NCBI RefSeq assembly: GCF_014649715.1
Contig: NZ_BMTO01000009.1
Coordinates: 124,001 to 188,000 of the forward strand
Direction of reading: 5' to 3'
Origin: Streptomyces lateritius
GTDB taxonomy: Bacteria; Actinomycetota; Actinomycetes; Streptomycetales; Streptomycetaceae
Length of the DNA stretch: 64,000 bases
In this document: piece after piece, positions 41,872 to 50,801 of the stretch
Position numbering within the stretch: position 1 is the stretch's first letter
How the letters are laid out: each line of letters begins with the position of its first letter
Made by a program: the position numbers and the translations under genes
Notes under the pieces: generated by a model
The model's input: the letters and a program-made list of their open reading frames with translations, nothing else
Told to the model about the DNA's origin: nothing
The model's database searches: none

Positions 41872-42267
41872 ATGCGCCGAGGTGCGACGGCCAGGACCGT
41901 GTTCTCGTTCCTCGCCGCCGTCCTTCTCGCCTTCCAGCTCATCGTGTCGACAGCGTCCTTCGCATATGCGCATACGGCACGTCATGCCGTGGCCAAGGCT
42001 CAACCCGCAGTCAAGCCCGCGGGCGAGGCCACGCGCGACGAGATCGTCACCTGCCACGGCCCCGGCCGGCCGGGGGACCCGACCGGTCCTCTGCGTACGC
42101 GCGACCGGTCGCGCACCGCCGACAACCCAGGGATATCCGAGCGGCCGTTGCCGGCGCACCACACCTCCGTAGCGCCGGAATCGGCCGCCTCCGGCTCCCC
42201 ACGGCACCACGCGTCGAGACCCTCGAGAGCACACGCCCCCGCCGTGCTCCAGGTGTTTCGCTGCTGA
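41872..42267 (+). CDS. Small exported protein, unknown
   Basis: A 131-residue protein. MRRGATARTVFSFLAAVLLA begins a signal or anchor helix that ends near STASFAYA. The rest is hydrophilic, His/Pro/Arg-rich and probably disordered. G-rich GGGGAGGGGGGC precedes ATG 41872. I do not recognise a family. It lies 82 bp upstream of the carbonic anhydrase gene. Confidence 0.6.
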   Translation: MRRGATARTVFSFLAAVLLAFQLIVSTASFAYAHTARHAVAKAQPAVKPAGEATRDEIVTCHGPGRPGDPTGPLRTRDRSRTADNPGISERPLPAHHTSVAPESAASGSPRHHASRPSRAHAPAVLQVFRC

Positions 42268-42349
42268 GCGGTGGAGCAGCCCCCCACGCATCACATCTGC
42301 CCCGCACACCGACGCGTCCCCACGACGCGCCAGGAGGAATCGCCACGTC

Positions 42350-42931
42350 ATGCAGCCCCTCATCGACAACGCCCGCATGTTCGGACAGCGCCCTGAGGAG
42401 TTCGCCAAGCTGGCCGAAGGCCAGTCCCCCGAGGTCCTCTTCATCACCTGCGCCGACTCCAGGGTCGTACCCGCCCTGATCACCGGTGCCCGGCCCGGCC
42501 AGCTCTTCGAGCTGCGCACCGCCGGCAACATCGTTCCGCCGTACCGCTCCGGCACCCCCACCGGGGAGGCGGCCACCATCGAGTACGCCGTGGAGGTCCT
42601 CGGCGTCGAGCACATCGTGGTCTGCGGCCACTCGCACTGCGGCGCCGTGGGCGCGGTGGTGCGCGGCGACGACCTGAACACCGTCCCCGCCGTACGCGAC
42701 TGGCTCGCGCACGCCGCGGAGGAGCCCCAGTGCTCCGACCCGGCCGACCCGACGGTCGCGGAGGCCGTGCAGCACCACGTCCTGACGCAACTGCTGCGGC
42801 TGCGCTCCTACCCCTGCGTCGAGAAGCGGCTGGACTCCGGCCGACTCAGCCTGCACGGCTGGTACTACGAGGTCCACACCGGCGCCGTGCGCGAACACCG
42901 CGCGGCCACCGACACCTTCGAAGCGCTGTGA
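42350..42931 (+). CDS. Beta-class carbonic anhydrase
   Basis: A 193-residue enzyme. The zinc ligands are Cys34 in FITCADSRV and His94/Cys97 in CGHSHCGAV; the Asp-Arg dyad (Asp36, Arg38) is present. GWYYEVHTGAV near the C-terminus is also typical. It interconverts CO2 and bicarbonate in the cytoplasm. The SulP transporter gene starts 11 bp after the stop. This pairing is known from bicarbonate-uptake loci, so the pair may serve bicarbonate supply. Confidence 0.95.
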   Translation: MQPLIDNARMFGQRPEEFAKLAEGQSPEVLFITCADSRVVPALITGARPGQLFELRTAGNIVPPYRSGTPTGEAATIEYAVEVLGVEHIVVCGHSHCGAVGAVVRGDDLNTVPAVRDWLAHAAEEPQCSDPADPTVAEAVQHHVLTQLLRLRSYPCVEKRLDSGRLSLHGWYYEVHTGAVREHRAATDTFEAL

Positions 42932-42942
42932 GGGAGGGCCGT

Positions 42943-44424
42943 ATGAGCAGGTTCCCCTATCTCCGGCAGGACTTCGCCGCCTCCCTCGTCGTGTTTCTGG
43001 TGGCCCTGCCGCTGTGCGTGGGCGTCGCCGTCGCCTCCGGCGTCCCCGCCGAACTCGGCCTCGTCACCGGCATCGTCGGTGGCATCGTCACCGGTCTGCT
43101 GCCGGGCAGCAGCCTTCAGGTGTCCGGGCCGGCCGCCGGCCTGACCGTGCTGGTCTTCGAGGCGGTCAGCGAGTTCGGGCTCCCCGCCCTCGGGGTGATC
43201 GTGCTGGCCGCCGGACTGCTCCAGCTCCTCATGGGCGCCCTGAAGCTGGGGCGCTGGTTCCGCGCGATCTCCCTCTCGGTCGTCGAGGGAATGCTCGCCG
43301 GCATCGGCCTGGTGATCATCGCCGGCCAGCTGTACGCGGCGGCCGGCCTGAAGGCTCCGGCTTCCGGCATCGACAAGATCCTGGGTCTGCCGGCCGCCGC
43401 CGTCGACGCGATCGGCAGCCCCGGGGCCCTGGCGTCGCTGGCGATCGGCGCGGGAACCGTCGCCGTGATGGTGGGGTGGACGAAGCTGCCGAAGAAGGCC
43501 CGGACCGTGCCCGGCGCGCTCGTCGCCGTCATAGTGGCGACGGTGGTCGCCTCGGTGTTCAGCCTGCCGGTGGCCACCGTCGAGGTGAACGGCCTGATCG
43601 ACTCCCTGCGACTGCCCGGCGCCGACGCCCTCGGCGGCCTGGCCACCCCGGCCCTCCTCGGCACGATCCTCGCGTTCACCCTGATCGCCTCCGCCGAGAG
43701 CCTGTTCAGCGCGGCTGCCGTGGACCGTCTGCACGACGGTCCGCGCACCCGGTACGACAAGGAGCTCATGGCGCAGGGCGCGGGCAACGCGCTCTGCGGT
43801 GTGCTCGGCGCACTGCCGATGACCGCGGTGATCGTGCGCAGCTCCGCCAACGTGGCGGCGGGCGCCAGGACCAAGGCGTCCCGGGTCCTGCACGGCGTGT
43901 GGCTCCTGCTGTTCGCGGCACTGCTCCCCGCGGCCCTCGCCCTGATCCCGCTGCCCGCGCTCGCCGGAATCCTGGTCCACGCGGGCTGGAAGCTGATCCC
44001 CTTCCGAGGGGTCACCTCGCTGTGGCGGGCGCACCGGGGCGAGGCGCTGATCCTGGTCGTCACCGCCGTGGCGATCGTCGTGGTCAACATGTTCGAAGGC
44101 GTGCTGATCGGTCTGGCCCTGTCCGTGATCAAGACCGCCTGGGAGACGTCGCACATCAAACTGGAGGTCATCGACAAGGGGGCGGGCCCGATCCAGGCGC
44201 GCCTGTCGGGCAACGCCACCTTCCTGCGGCTGCCGAAAATACTCGACAGCCTGGAGGCGCTGCCCCAGGACCGGCCGGTCGAGCTGGACACGTCCGGCCT
44301 GCACCACCTCGACCACGCCTGCCGCACGGCGCTGGACTCCTGGGCCGAACGGCACAGCGCGGCCGACACGGAACCCGTGAAGTTCACCGCACTGGTGAAG
44401 GCCGCTTCTCCCGAGCCGGTCTGA
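42943..44424 (+). CDS. SulP-family anion transporter (possible bicarbonate transporter)
   Basis: A 493-residue permease with about ten to twelve helices. The N-terminal QDFAASLVVFLVALPLCVGVAVASG and the GIVGGIVTGLLPGS repeats are typical of SulP. SAESLFSAAAVDRLH and MTAVIVRSSANVAAGART are signature loops. The C-terminus has a short STAS-like domain (IQARLSGNATFLRLPKIL ... VELDTSGLHHLDHAC). The gene is directly downstream of carbonic anhydrase, arguing for bicarbonate rather than sulfate. ATG 42943 follows GGGAGGGC. Confidence 0.9.
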   Translation: MSRFPYLRQDFAASLVVFLVALPLCVGVAVASGVPAELGLVTGIVGGIVTGLLPGSSLQVSGPAAGLTVLVFEAVSEFGLPALGVIVLAAGLLQLLMGALKLGRWFRAISLSVVEGMLAGIGLVIIAGQLYAAAGLKAPASGIDKILGLPAAAVDAIGSPGALASLAIGAGTVAVMVGWTKLPKKARTVPGALVAVIVATVVASVFSLPVATVEVNGLIDSLRLPGADALGGLATPALLGTILAFTLIASAESLFSAAAVDRLHDGPRTRYDKELMAQGAGNALCGVLGALPMTAVIVRSSANVAAGARTKASRVLHGVWLLLFAALLPAALALIPLPALAGILVHAGWKLIPFRGVTSLWRAHRGEALILVVTAVAIVVVNMFEGVLIGLALSVIKTAWETSHIKLEVIDKGAGPIQARLSGNATFLRLPKILDSLEALPQDRPVELDTSGLHHLDHACRTALDSWAERHSAADTEPVKFTALVKAASPEPV

Positions 44425-44469
44425 AGGCCGTCCCGCCACAGGGGCCCTGACCATCCGTGAGACGCGGGC

Positions 44470-44517
44470 GGGACCGCCCGGCCGGAGGCACGACCCGAGC
44501 CTCCGGCCGGCGGTCCC
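44470..44517 (+). terminator. Long G+C-rich hairpin after SulP
   Basis: GGGACCGCCCGGCCGGAGGC pairs with GCCTCCGGCCGGCGGTCCC (one bulge) over a 9-nt loop. It is located 46 bp after the SulP stop. Confidence 0.75.
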
Positions 44518-44656
44518 CCGAGGCTCCGGCCGGGCACGGCGTCGGCGCCCGCTCGTCGCGTGACCGTCGTCCCCGCGCGGGGTAGGCCCAGCCCCACCTC
44601 CCGGACGCCCTCCACCACCATGGTCCCGCCGCCAACCGCCGCCTACCGTGAGGCGC

Positions 44657-45958
44657 ATGCAGCCTCGAACCCCCTGGCAGGCCCTGACCCGGCCCCGATA
44701 CCTCCGTACCGCCTGGCCCTGGCGGTCCGCCGGATATCTGGCGAGCGGGGTCGTCACCGGTGCCCCCGCCCTGCTCGTGCTGCTCCTGCTCCTCGTCTTC
44801 TCGTTCGTCCTCGTCGGGCTCCCGCTTCTGCTCCTCGCCGGAGTCGCCCTCGGCGGCCTCGAGCGGCGGCGGCTCAGGCTCGTCGAGCTCGACCCCGCCG
44901 CCGATCCGCACCGCGTCCCCGAGGCCCCCGGCCTGGCCGCCTGGCTCCGCGTACGCGTGCGGGAACAGGCAACCTGGCGGGAGCTCGCGTACGCCGTCCT
45001 GCACGCCACCGTCCTGTGGCCGCTCGACCTGATCGTCCTCGCGGTCGCCCTCGGCCTGCCCGCCCTTCTGATGGCCGCGCCCGTCCAGCTCGCCATGGAC
45101 GGCGAGGAGGTCCGGGTCGCCAAGGGGCCGCTGGTCACGACGTATCCGGCGGCCTTCGCGGCCGCCGCCCTCGGTGTCGTCCTGCTCCTTGCGTTCCTCC
45201 ATCTCCTCGCCGCCCTCGCCGGGGCCCGCGCCGCACTCAGCCGGGCCCTCCTCGCCCCCCGCGAGGCCGAGCTGCGGGACCGGATCGGCGAGGTGACCGC
45301 CTCCCGCGCCCGGCTCGTCGGCGCCTTCGAGGCCGAGCGCCGCCGGATCGAGCGCGACCTCCACGACGGCGCCCAGCAACGCCTGGTCGCCCTCACCATG
45401 ACCCTGGGCCTCGCCCGGCTCGACGCCCCGCCGGGGCCGCTCGCCGACCAGCTGACCCAGGCCCACCAGGAGGCCGGCCGGGTCCTGACCGAGCTGCGGG
45501 AACTCATCCACGGCATCCACCCGCAGGTACTGGCCGACTACGGCCTCGGCGCCGCCCTCGCCGACGCCGCCGACCGCTCCGCCGTCCCCGTCCACACCGG
45601 CATCGACCTGCCACGGCTCCCCACCGCCGTGGAGAGCGCCGGCTACTTCGCCGTCTGCGAGGCCCTCGCCAACATCGGCAAGCACAGCGGCGCCACCGAG
45701 GTCCGGATCACCGCCCGGTGGGAGAACCGGACGCTGCGGATCGAGGTGTACGACAACGGCGGGGGCGGCGCCGACCCGGCCGCCGGCTCCGGTCTGACCG
45801 GACTCGCCGACCGGATCGCCGTGCTCGATGGCACACTGACGATCATCAGCCCGACGGGCGGGCCGACCGTCCTACGAGTGGAGATCCCGTGCCGACCGCT
45901 GCCCGCCCCCTCCGTGTCGTCCTCGCCGAGGACAGCGTCCTCCTCCGCGAAGGGCTGA
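44657..45958 (+). CDS. Two-component sensor histidine kinase (NarL partner type)
   Basis: A 433-residue kinase. There are two paired hydrophobic regions (GAPALLVLLLLLVFSFVLVGLPLLLL-type at about 37-63, and about 120-190). The HisKA_3 motif ERRRIERDLHDGAQQRLVAL carries the phosphorylated His. The ATP domain has EALANIGKHSGA (N-box) and GLTGLADRIAVLDG. It probably phosphorylates the response regulator encoded next. Its last 70 nt overlap the start of that gene in another frame, giving a Ser-rich tail. Confidence 0.9.
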   Translation: MQPRTPWQALTRPRYLRTAWPWRSAGYLASGVVTGAPALLVLLLLLVFSFVLVGLPLLLLAGVALGGLERRRLRLVELDPAADPHRVPEAPGLAAWLRVRVREQATWRELAYAVLHATVLWPLDLIVLAVALGLPALLMAAPVQLAMDGEEVRVAKGPLVTTYPAAFAAAALGVVLLLAFLHLLAALAGARAALSRALLAPREAELRDRIGEVTASRARLVGAFEAERRRIERDLHDGAQQRLVALTMTLGLARLDAPPGPLADQLTQAHQEAGRVLTELRELIHGIHPQVLADYGLGAALADAADRSAVPVHTGIDLPRLPTAVESAGYFAVCEALANIGKHSGATEVRITARWENRTLRIEVYDNGGGGADPAAGSGLTGLADRIAVLDGTLTIISPTGGPTVLRVEIPCRPLPAPSVSSSPRTASSSAKG

Positions 45959-46551
45959 TCGGGCTCCTGGCGCGTTTCGGCCATGAGGTCGTCGCCGCGC
46001 TCGGTGACGCCGACGGCCTGCGCGCGGCCGTCGAGGAGCACGATCCGGACATCGTCGTCACCGACGTACGGATGCCGCCCGGCTTCCAGGACGAGGGGTT
46101 GCGCGCCGCCGTCGCCCTGCGCGCGGAGCGCCCCCGGCTGCCGGTCCTCGTCCTGAGCCAGTACGTGCAGCGCACCTACGCCGCCGATCTCCTGGACGCG
46201 GGCGACGGCACCGGCGTGGGCTACCTCCTCAAGGACCGGGTCGGCCAGGTCGAGGAGTTCCTGGACGCCCTGACCCGGGTCGCGGACGGCGGCACGGTCG
46301 TCGACCCCGAGGTCGTGCGCCGGCTCCTGCGTCGGCACCGCGATCCGCTGGCGGCGCTCACCCCGCGCGAGCGTGAGGTGCTGGCGCTGGTCGCCGAGGG
46401 GCATTCGAACGGGGAGATCGCCCGTCGTCTCGTGGTCACCGAGGCGGCCGTGGGCAAGCACATCGGCAACATTCTGGGGAAGCTGAACCTGCCGCCCGCC
46501 GAGGACACCCACCGCCGGGTCCTCGCCGTCCTCGCCTACCTCCGCGCCTGA
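45889..46551 (+). CDS. NarL/FixJ-family response regulator
   Basis: A 220-residue regulator from GTG 45889. The receiver domain has VVLAEDSVLLREGL (acidic pair), VVTDVRMPP with the phosphoacceptor Asp, and YLLKDRV with the conserved Lys. The C-terminal LuxR-type HTH is LTPREREVLALVAEGHSNGEI followed by VGKHIGNILGKL. It overlaps the kinase gene by 70 bp, so translation is coupled. The target genes are not evident here. Confidence 0.93.
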   Translation: MPTAARPLRVVLAEDSVLLREGLIGLLARFGHEVVAALGDADGLRAAVEEHDPDIVVTDVRMPPGFQDEGLRAAVALRAERPRLPVLVLSQYVQRTYAADLLDAGDGTGVGYLLKDRVGQVEEFLDALTRVADGGTVVDPEVVRRLLRRHRDPLAALTPREREVLALVAEGHSNGEIARRLVVTEAAVGKHIGNILGKLNLPPAEDTHRRVLAVLAYLRA

Positions 46552-46580
46552 CGATGCCGGGGCCGGGGACAGGGAAGCAC

Positions 46581-46614
46581 GAAGAAGCCCCCCGCCTGCG
46601 CGAGGGGCTTCTTC
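46581..46614. terminator. Hairpin between response regulator and tRNA-Lys
   Basis: GAAGAAGCCCC and GGGGCTTCTTC form an 11-bp stem; the loop contains an extra CGC/GCG pairing. It can serve both the response regulator and tRNA-Lys copy 2. Confidence 0.85.
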
Positions 46615-46620
46615 CGTCTG

Positions 46621-46694
46621 TGCGCCGCCAGGGACTCGAACCCCGGACCCGCTGATTAAGAGTCAGCTGCTCTAACCAACTGAGCTAGCGGCGC
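46621..46694 (-). tRNA. tRNA-Lys (anticodon CUU), copy 2
   Basis: A 74-nt gene identical to copies 1 and 3, with anticodon CTT. The 5' flank GTCAGCAG (minus strand) is shared by all three copies. Confidence 0.97.
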
Positions 46695-46834
46695 CTGCTG
46701 ACAGAGAAAATACTACCTGGTCCCCGAGGGTGCTCGTGACCACCCCGGCGCGGGCCTCGCCCGGGGCTCTGATCAGGCCGTTTCCCGGCCCAGCGGGCGC
46801 AGCCGGCCGAACGGCTCCGGCGGGGCCCTTCGGC

Positions 46835-47593
46835 TCAGATCGCCAGCGACAGCACCACCGGGGCCGCCCGTCGGTTCAGGGTGTCCGCCGCCGAGCGCAG
46901 CCGGTGGGCGTGCTCGATGGGCAGGGACAGCGCCAGACAGCCCACGGCCGCGCCGGCCGTCAGCGGCACCGCCGCGCAGACCGTGCCCACCGCGTACTCC
47001 TGGAGGTCGAGCACGGGCACGGTGGGCGGCTGGCTGTCCAGCTTGGAGAAGAGCACCTTCTCGTTGGTGATCGTCCGGGAGGTGAGCCGGGCGATCTTGT
47101 GGCGGGAGAGGTGGTCCCGGCGGCCGTTCTGGTCCAGCTGGGTCAGCAGACACTTGCCGACCGCGCTGGCGTGCGCGGCCGAGCGGAAGTCCACCCACTC
47201 GTTGACCTTGGGCGTGCGCGGGCCGTCCGCGAACTGGGTGATCTTCACCTCGCCGTCGATGTACCGGCTGATGTAGACCGCGGCGCCGACGGAGTCGCGC
47301 AGCTCGGTCAGGGTCTCCTGGAGCTTGCCCTCCAGGGCCTCGCGGCGTGTCATGCCGGAGCCGAGGAGGACCAGCGAGTCACCGATCACGTAGGCGCCGT
47401 CGGCGACCTGCTCGACGTACCCCTCGCGGCGGAGCATCAGCAGCAGGGACGAAAGGTGGGCGAGGGGCAGACCGGCCTCACGCGCGATCTGGACATCCGT
47501 CACCCCGCCACCGTGCCGCGAGACCGTCTCGAGGACGCGCAGGGCGTATTGCACCGAGTGGAACGGCGCGGTGGGCTCGGGCTTCAGCGCCAC
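46835..47593 (-). CDS. IclR-family transcriptional regulator
   Basis: A 252-residue regulator. The N-terminal winged HTH has SVQYALRVLETVSRHGGGVTDVQIAREAGLP (about residues 13-43). The effector domain has DFRSAAHASAVGKCLL and YAVGTVCAAVPL, both typical of IclR. GTG 47593 is the start. Upstream is a perfect palindrome, a plausible autoregulatory site, and then the end of the Ehu-type ABC operon on the same strand. It could control that operon, but this is not shown. Confidence 0.9.
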   Translation of the reverse strand: MALKPEPTAPFHSVQYALRVLETVSRHGGGVTDVQIAREAGLPLAHLSSLLLMLRREGYVEQVADGAYVIGDSLVLLGSGMTRREALEGKLQETLTELRDSVGAAVYISRYIDGEVKITQFADGPRTPKVNEWVDFRSAAHASAVGKCLLTQLDQNGRRDHLSRHKIARLTSRTITNEKVLFSKLDSQPPTVPVLDLQEYAVGTVCAAVPLTAGAAVGCLALSLPIEHAHRLRSAADTLNRRAAPVVLSLAI

Positions 47594-47685
47594 GGTTTCC
47601 CCCTACCAGGTTGTGACCGCAAGCTTCTGTACCACGATAGCCTTCAAGAGCCGTTTGCGGGGCGGCTGTTGGCGAGAATGATGCG

Positions 47686-47712
47686 GCGCCCCAGCGCCGT
47701 ACGCTGGGGCGC
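47686..47712 (-). terminator. Hairpin after the Ehu-type ABC operon
   Basis: GCGCCCCAGCG and CGCTGGGGCGC pair perfectly over 11 bp with a CCGTA loop. It lies 49 bp beyond the ATP-binding gene stop (minus strand) and before the IclR gene. Confidence 0.8.
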
Positions 47713-47718
47713 ACCACT

Positions 47719-47732
47719 CTGGCATATGCCAG
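47719..47732. promoter_or_regulatory. Perfect palindrome CTGGCATATGCCAG near iclR
   Basis: A 14-bp perfect palindrome, 126 bp upstream of the IclR-family start and 29 bp beyond the ABC operon stop. It is a candidate operator for the IclR-type regulator. Confidence 0.45.
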
Positions 47733-47760
47733 GGTCACACCTGCTCGACAGAGTCTCAGG

Positions 47761-48501
47761 TCAGAGCACCGCGCCGAGGAACTCGCGTGTCCGCTCGTGC
47801 TCCGGATCCGAGAAGATTTTCTCGGGAGAACCGGACTCGATCACCCGTCCACCGTCGAACATCAGTACCTCGTCCGAGATGTCCCGGGCGAAGTTCATCT
47901 CGTGCGTCACGCAGATCATGGTGATGTCCGTGGTCCTGGCGATCTCCCGCAGCAGATCGAGTACGCCCGCCACCAGCTCCGGGTCGAGCGCCGACGTCAC
48001 CTCGTCCAGCAGGAGCACCTTCGGCTCCATCGCCAGCGCCCGCGCGATGGCCACCCGCTGCTGCTGGCCGCCGGAGAGCTGTGCCGGTCTGGCCTCGTAC
48101 TTGTCGGCCAGACCCACCATCTCGAGCAGCTCGCGCCCGCGCGCCTCGGCCTCCTCCCGGCTCTTCCCGAGGACCCGTATCGGGGCCTCGGTGATGTTGC
48201 GCAGCACGGACATGTGAGGGAAGAGGTTGAAGTGCTGGAAGACCATGCCGATCTTCTTGCGGACCTCGCGCCGGTGCTTCTCGTCCGCCGGGTGCAGCTT
48301 TCCGCCGTTCACCCGGATGGTCCCCGCGTCCGGCTTCTCCAAGGTCATGAGCAGCCGCAGGATCGTCGTCTTGCCGGAACCGGAAGGTCCGATCAGGGTG
48401 ACGTGCTGCCCCGCGCGCACCGAGAAGCAGAGATCGTCGAGGACGGTGTTCTCCCCGAAGCGCTTGGTGACGTTCTCGAATCGGATCAGTTCTTCAGACA
48501 A
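47761..48501 (-). CDS. ehuA: Polar amino-acid/ectoine ABC importer ATPase (EhuA-like)
   Basis: A 246-residue ABC ATPase. Walker A is GPSGSGKTT, the signature is LSGGQQQRVA and Walker B is VLLLDEVTSALD. NLFPHMSVLRNITEAPIRVLG and the overall pattern resemble EhuA, the ATPase of ectoine/hydroxyectoine uptake, though glutamine importers are very similar. A TTG start at 48501 overlaps the preceding permease gene by 8 bp. The complete importer is binding protein, two permeases and this ATPase. Confidence 0.75.
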   Translation of the reverse strand: MSEELIRFENVTKRFGENTVLDDLCFSVRAGQHVTLIGPSGSGKTTILRLLMTLEKPDAGTIRVNGGKLHPADEKHRREVRKKIGMVFQHFNLFPHMSVLRNITEAPIRVLGKSREEAEARGRELLEMVGLADKYEARPAQLSGGQQQRVAIARALAMEPKVLLLDEVTSALDPELVAGVLDLLREIARTTDITMICVTHEMNFARDISDEVLMFDGGRVIESGSPEKIFSDPEHERTREFLGAVL

Positions 48502-49141
48502 GGCGGCGCTCCAGGGAACGGACGAGCAGGGAAGCGGGATACGCGATCAGGACAAAGGCCACACCGACCACTGTGAGCGGCTCGATGTACTGGAAGGTGG
48601 CGGCGCTCTCCAGTCGGGACTGCTGCAGAAGCTCCAGCACACTGATTCCGGCCAGCAGGGGCGTGTCCTTCAGCATCGCGATGACGTAGTTGCCGAGCGC
48701 CGGCGCGATCCGCCGCAGCGCCTGCGGCAGGATCACCGTCAGCCAGGTGCGGTGGCGGGGCAGGCTGAGCGCCGTCGCCGCCTCCCACTGCCCGGCCGGG
48801 ACGGCGTCGATGCCGGCCCGGTAGACCTGGGCGGTGTACGTCGAGTAGTGCAGTCCGATCGCGAGCGTGCCGGTGGTCATGGCCGAGAACTGCACGCCCC
48901 ACTCCGGCAGGACGAAGAAGAGGAAGAAGAGCTGCACGAGCAGCGGGGTGGTACGGACGAACTCGGTGACGGCGTGCACCGGCCACCGGACGAAGCGGCT
49001 CGGCGCCCGGAAGCCCAGCGCCCACACCAGGCCCAGCGTGAAGGAGAGCACGGAGCCGAGCACCAGCACCTGAAGGGTGACGAGGAGCCCGTCCCAGAAG
49101 CGCGGCAGGAAGTCCACCACCGCGGCCCAGTCCCAGTTCAC
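48494..49141 (-). CDS. ehuD: Polar amino-acid/ectoine ABC permease (EhuD-like)
   Basis: A 215-residue permease with five helices. The coupling loop is EAATALSLPRHRTWLTVILPQALRRIAP, containing the EAA motif. GTG 49141 overlaps the stop of the other permease gene (GTGA). It belongs to the His/Glu/Gln/Arg/opine permease family. Two different permeases form the channel. Confidence 0.75.
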   Translation of the reverse strand: MNWDWAAVVDFLPRFWDGLLVTLQVLVLGSVLSFTLGLVWALGFRAPSRFVRWPVHAVTEFVRTTPLLVQLFFLFFVLPEWGVQFSAMTTGTLAIGLHYSTYTAQVYRAGIDAVPAGQWEAATALSLPRHRTWLTVILPQALRRIAPALGNYVIAMLKDTPLLAGISVLELLQQSRLESAATFQYIEPLTVVGVAFVLIAYPASLLVRSLERRLV

Positions 49142-49797
49142 TTGGTCACCACCCCCAGATTCGCCTTGGTCCGTCGTTCCAGTGCCTTCATCGAGCGGGT
49201 GATGACCAGCGCGATCACGAAGTACACGAGGAGGGTGACGGTGTAGATCGTGCCGCTCTCCTGCGTCGCGAGCCGCACCAGATAGGCGGCGAAGGACACG
49301 TCGCCGACGCCGAGCAGCGACACCAGGGCCGTGCCCTTGAGCAGCTCGACCAGCAGATTGCAGAAGGAGGGGATCATCTCGGGCACGGCCTGGGGCAGCA
49401 GCACGAGGCGCAGCCGCTGCCAGGGCGTGAGGCTGAGCGCGATGCCCGCCTCGCGCTGCGTCTTCGGCACGGCGTTCAGGCCGCCGCGCACGATCTCGGC
49501 GCCGTAGGCCCCATAGCAGAGTCCGAGTGCGAGGATCGCCGCCCACATCGGAACGAGCTGCCAGCCGACCAGCGGCGGCAGGACGAAGAAGAGCCAGAAC
49601 ATCAGGATCAGCGCGGAGGTGCCGCGGAAGACCTCGGTGTAGAGCCCGGCGAGGAAGCGGACGGCGCGGGAGCGGTGGGTACGGGCCGTGCCGACGGTGA
49701 AGGCGACCAGCGCGCCCAGCGCGGCGGAGGCGATCAGGAGCTGGAGGGTGATCCAGATGCCGGGCAGGACCCAGTTCTGCCAGAGTCCTGCGGTCAT
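49138..49797 (-). CDS. ehuC: Polar amino-acid/ectoine ABC permease (EhuC-like)
   Basis: A 219-residue permease of the same family as its neighbour. The EAA loop reads REAGIALSLTPWQRLRLVLLPQA. GLCYGAYGAEIVRGGLNAVP (about residues 106-125) precedes it. ATG 49797 overlaps the stop of the binding-protein gene (ATGA), and its own stop overlaps the next start. Confidence 0.75.
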   Translation of the reverse strand: MTAGLWQNWVLPGIWITLQLLIASAALGALVAFTVGTARTHRSRAVRFLAGLYTEVFRGTSALILMFWLFFVLPPLVGWQLVPMWAAILALGLCYGAYGAEIVRGGLNAVPKTQREAGIALSLTPWQRLRLVLLPQAVPEMIPSFCNLLVELLKGTALVSLLGVGDVSFAAYLVRLATQESGTIYTVTLLVYFVIALVITRSMKALERRTKANLGVVTK

Positions 49798-50648
49798 CGG
49801 CACAGCTCCTCGGCGGTCAGGGTGGTCATCTCGGCCTCGGTGAAGCCGAAGCGCCGCAGGATCCGGAAGAGTTCGCCGCTCTTCTTCATCCGGTGCAGTT
49901 CGGTGTTGAAGGCGTCCCGCAGGGCGGCGTCGGTGGGGCGGAAGGCGAAGCCGCCGCCGTCGATCTTCTTCTTGCCGTCGACGACGGCGGAGAAGGGTTC
50001 GACGGCCTCGGCCCTGGTGGACTTGCGGACGACCGAGCGGGCGGTGAGGGCGGTGGCGGCGAAGGCGTCGACGCGGCCGGACTCGACCGCGTTCAGACCG
50101 GCCACCTGGTCCTGGAGGACGACGATGTCCTTCTCCGGGTAGCCGGCGGCCACGGCGTGACCGATCTGCGCGTATCCACTGCCGGCGGCGAAGAGGGCCT
50201 TGGTGCGGACCACGTCCTCGTACGAGCGCAGGTTCTTCGGGTTGCCCTTGCGGACGATGAAGGAGTCGAGCATCTGGTACTCGGGGTCGGCGAAGAGGAC
50301 CTGCGCGCAGCGCTCCTTGTTGATGTACATCCCGGCCGAGACGACGTCGAACTGCTGGGAGTTGAGGCCGGGTATGAGGGAGGCGAAGTCGGTGGCCACG
50401 GGCTGGACGCGCTCGATGCCGAGCCGCTGGAAGACGACCCGGGCGAGCTCGGGGGCCTCGCCGGTGAGGGCGCCGTGTTCGTCGACGTAGCCGTAGGGCA
50501 CCTCGCCGGCGATGCCGAGGCGGACCGTGCGCTGGGATCTGAGGCGGCCGAGGGTGTCGCCGGAGGCGACGCGGGCACAGCCGGCGGTCCCGGCGGCCGC
50601 CGCGACGGCCGCCCCGGCGGTGCCGAGGAGCATTGTGCGGCGGTTCAT
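49794..50648 (-). CDS. ehuB: ABC importer substrate-binding lipoprotein (EhuB-like)
   Basis: A 284-residue solute-binding protein of family 3. MNRRTMLLGTAGAAVAAAAG begins a signal peptide with twin arginines and a lipobox TAGC, so it may be exported by Tat and lipid-anchored. LGIAGEVPYGYVDEHGALTG and FDVVSAGMYINKERC are typical of EhuB/polar amino acid binders. The substrate could be ectoine, hydroxyectoine or a polar amino acid. It is the first gene of the operon and is divergent from the flavin monooxygenase gene. ATG 50648 was chosen over in-frame starts upstream. Confidence 0.8.
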   Translation of the reverse strand: MNRRTMLLGTAGAAVAAAAGTAGCARVASGDTLGRLRSQRTVRLGIAGEVPYGYVDEHGALTGEAPELARVVFQRLGIERVQPVATDFASLIPGLNSQQFDVVSAGMYINKERCAQVLFADPEYQMLDSFIVRKGNPKNLRSYEDVVRTKALFAAGSGYAQIGHAVAAGYPEKDIVVLQDQVAGLNAVESGRVDAFAATALTARSVVRKSTRAEAVEPFSAVVDGKKKIDGGGFAFRPTDAALRDAFNTELHRMKKSGELFRILRRFGFTEAEMTTLTAEELCR

Positions 50649-50801
50649 CTGTTCTGTCCATCTCGGGCGAGCTGTTCGAGCCATGGGCGCGCGGCTACCC
50701 GAAGCCGCACCGGCCATTCCTGAGACCTTCCGGAATAACCGGAGACACCCTCCTGTTCTCCTCGGTCGTACGTACGTCTTTGCGCAGAAGGGTCGTCAAC
50801 G

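Noticed and set aside
42865..45516. 883-codon minus-strand frame across SulP and the kinase
   Set aside because: Composition is low-complexity and it is antisense to two clear genes.
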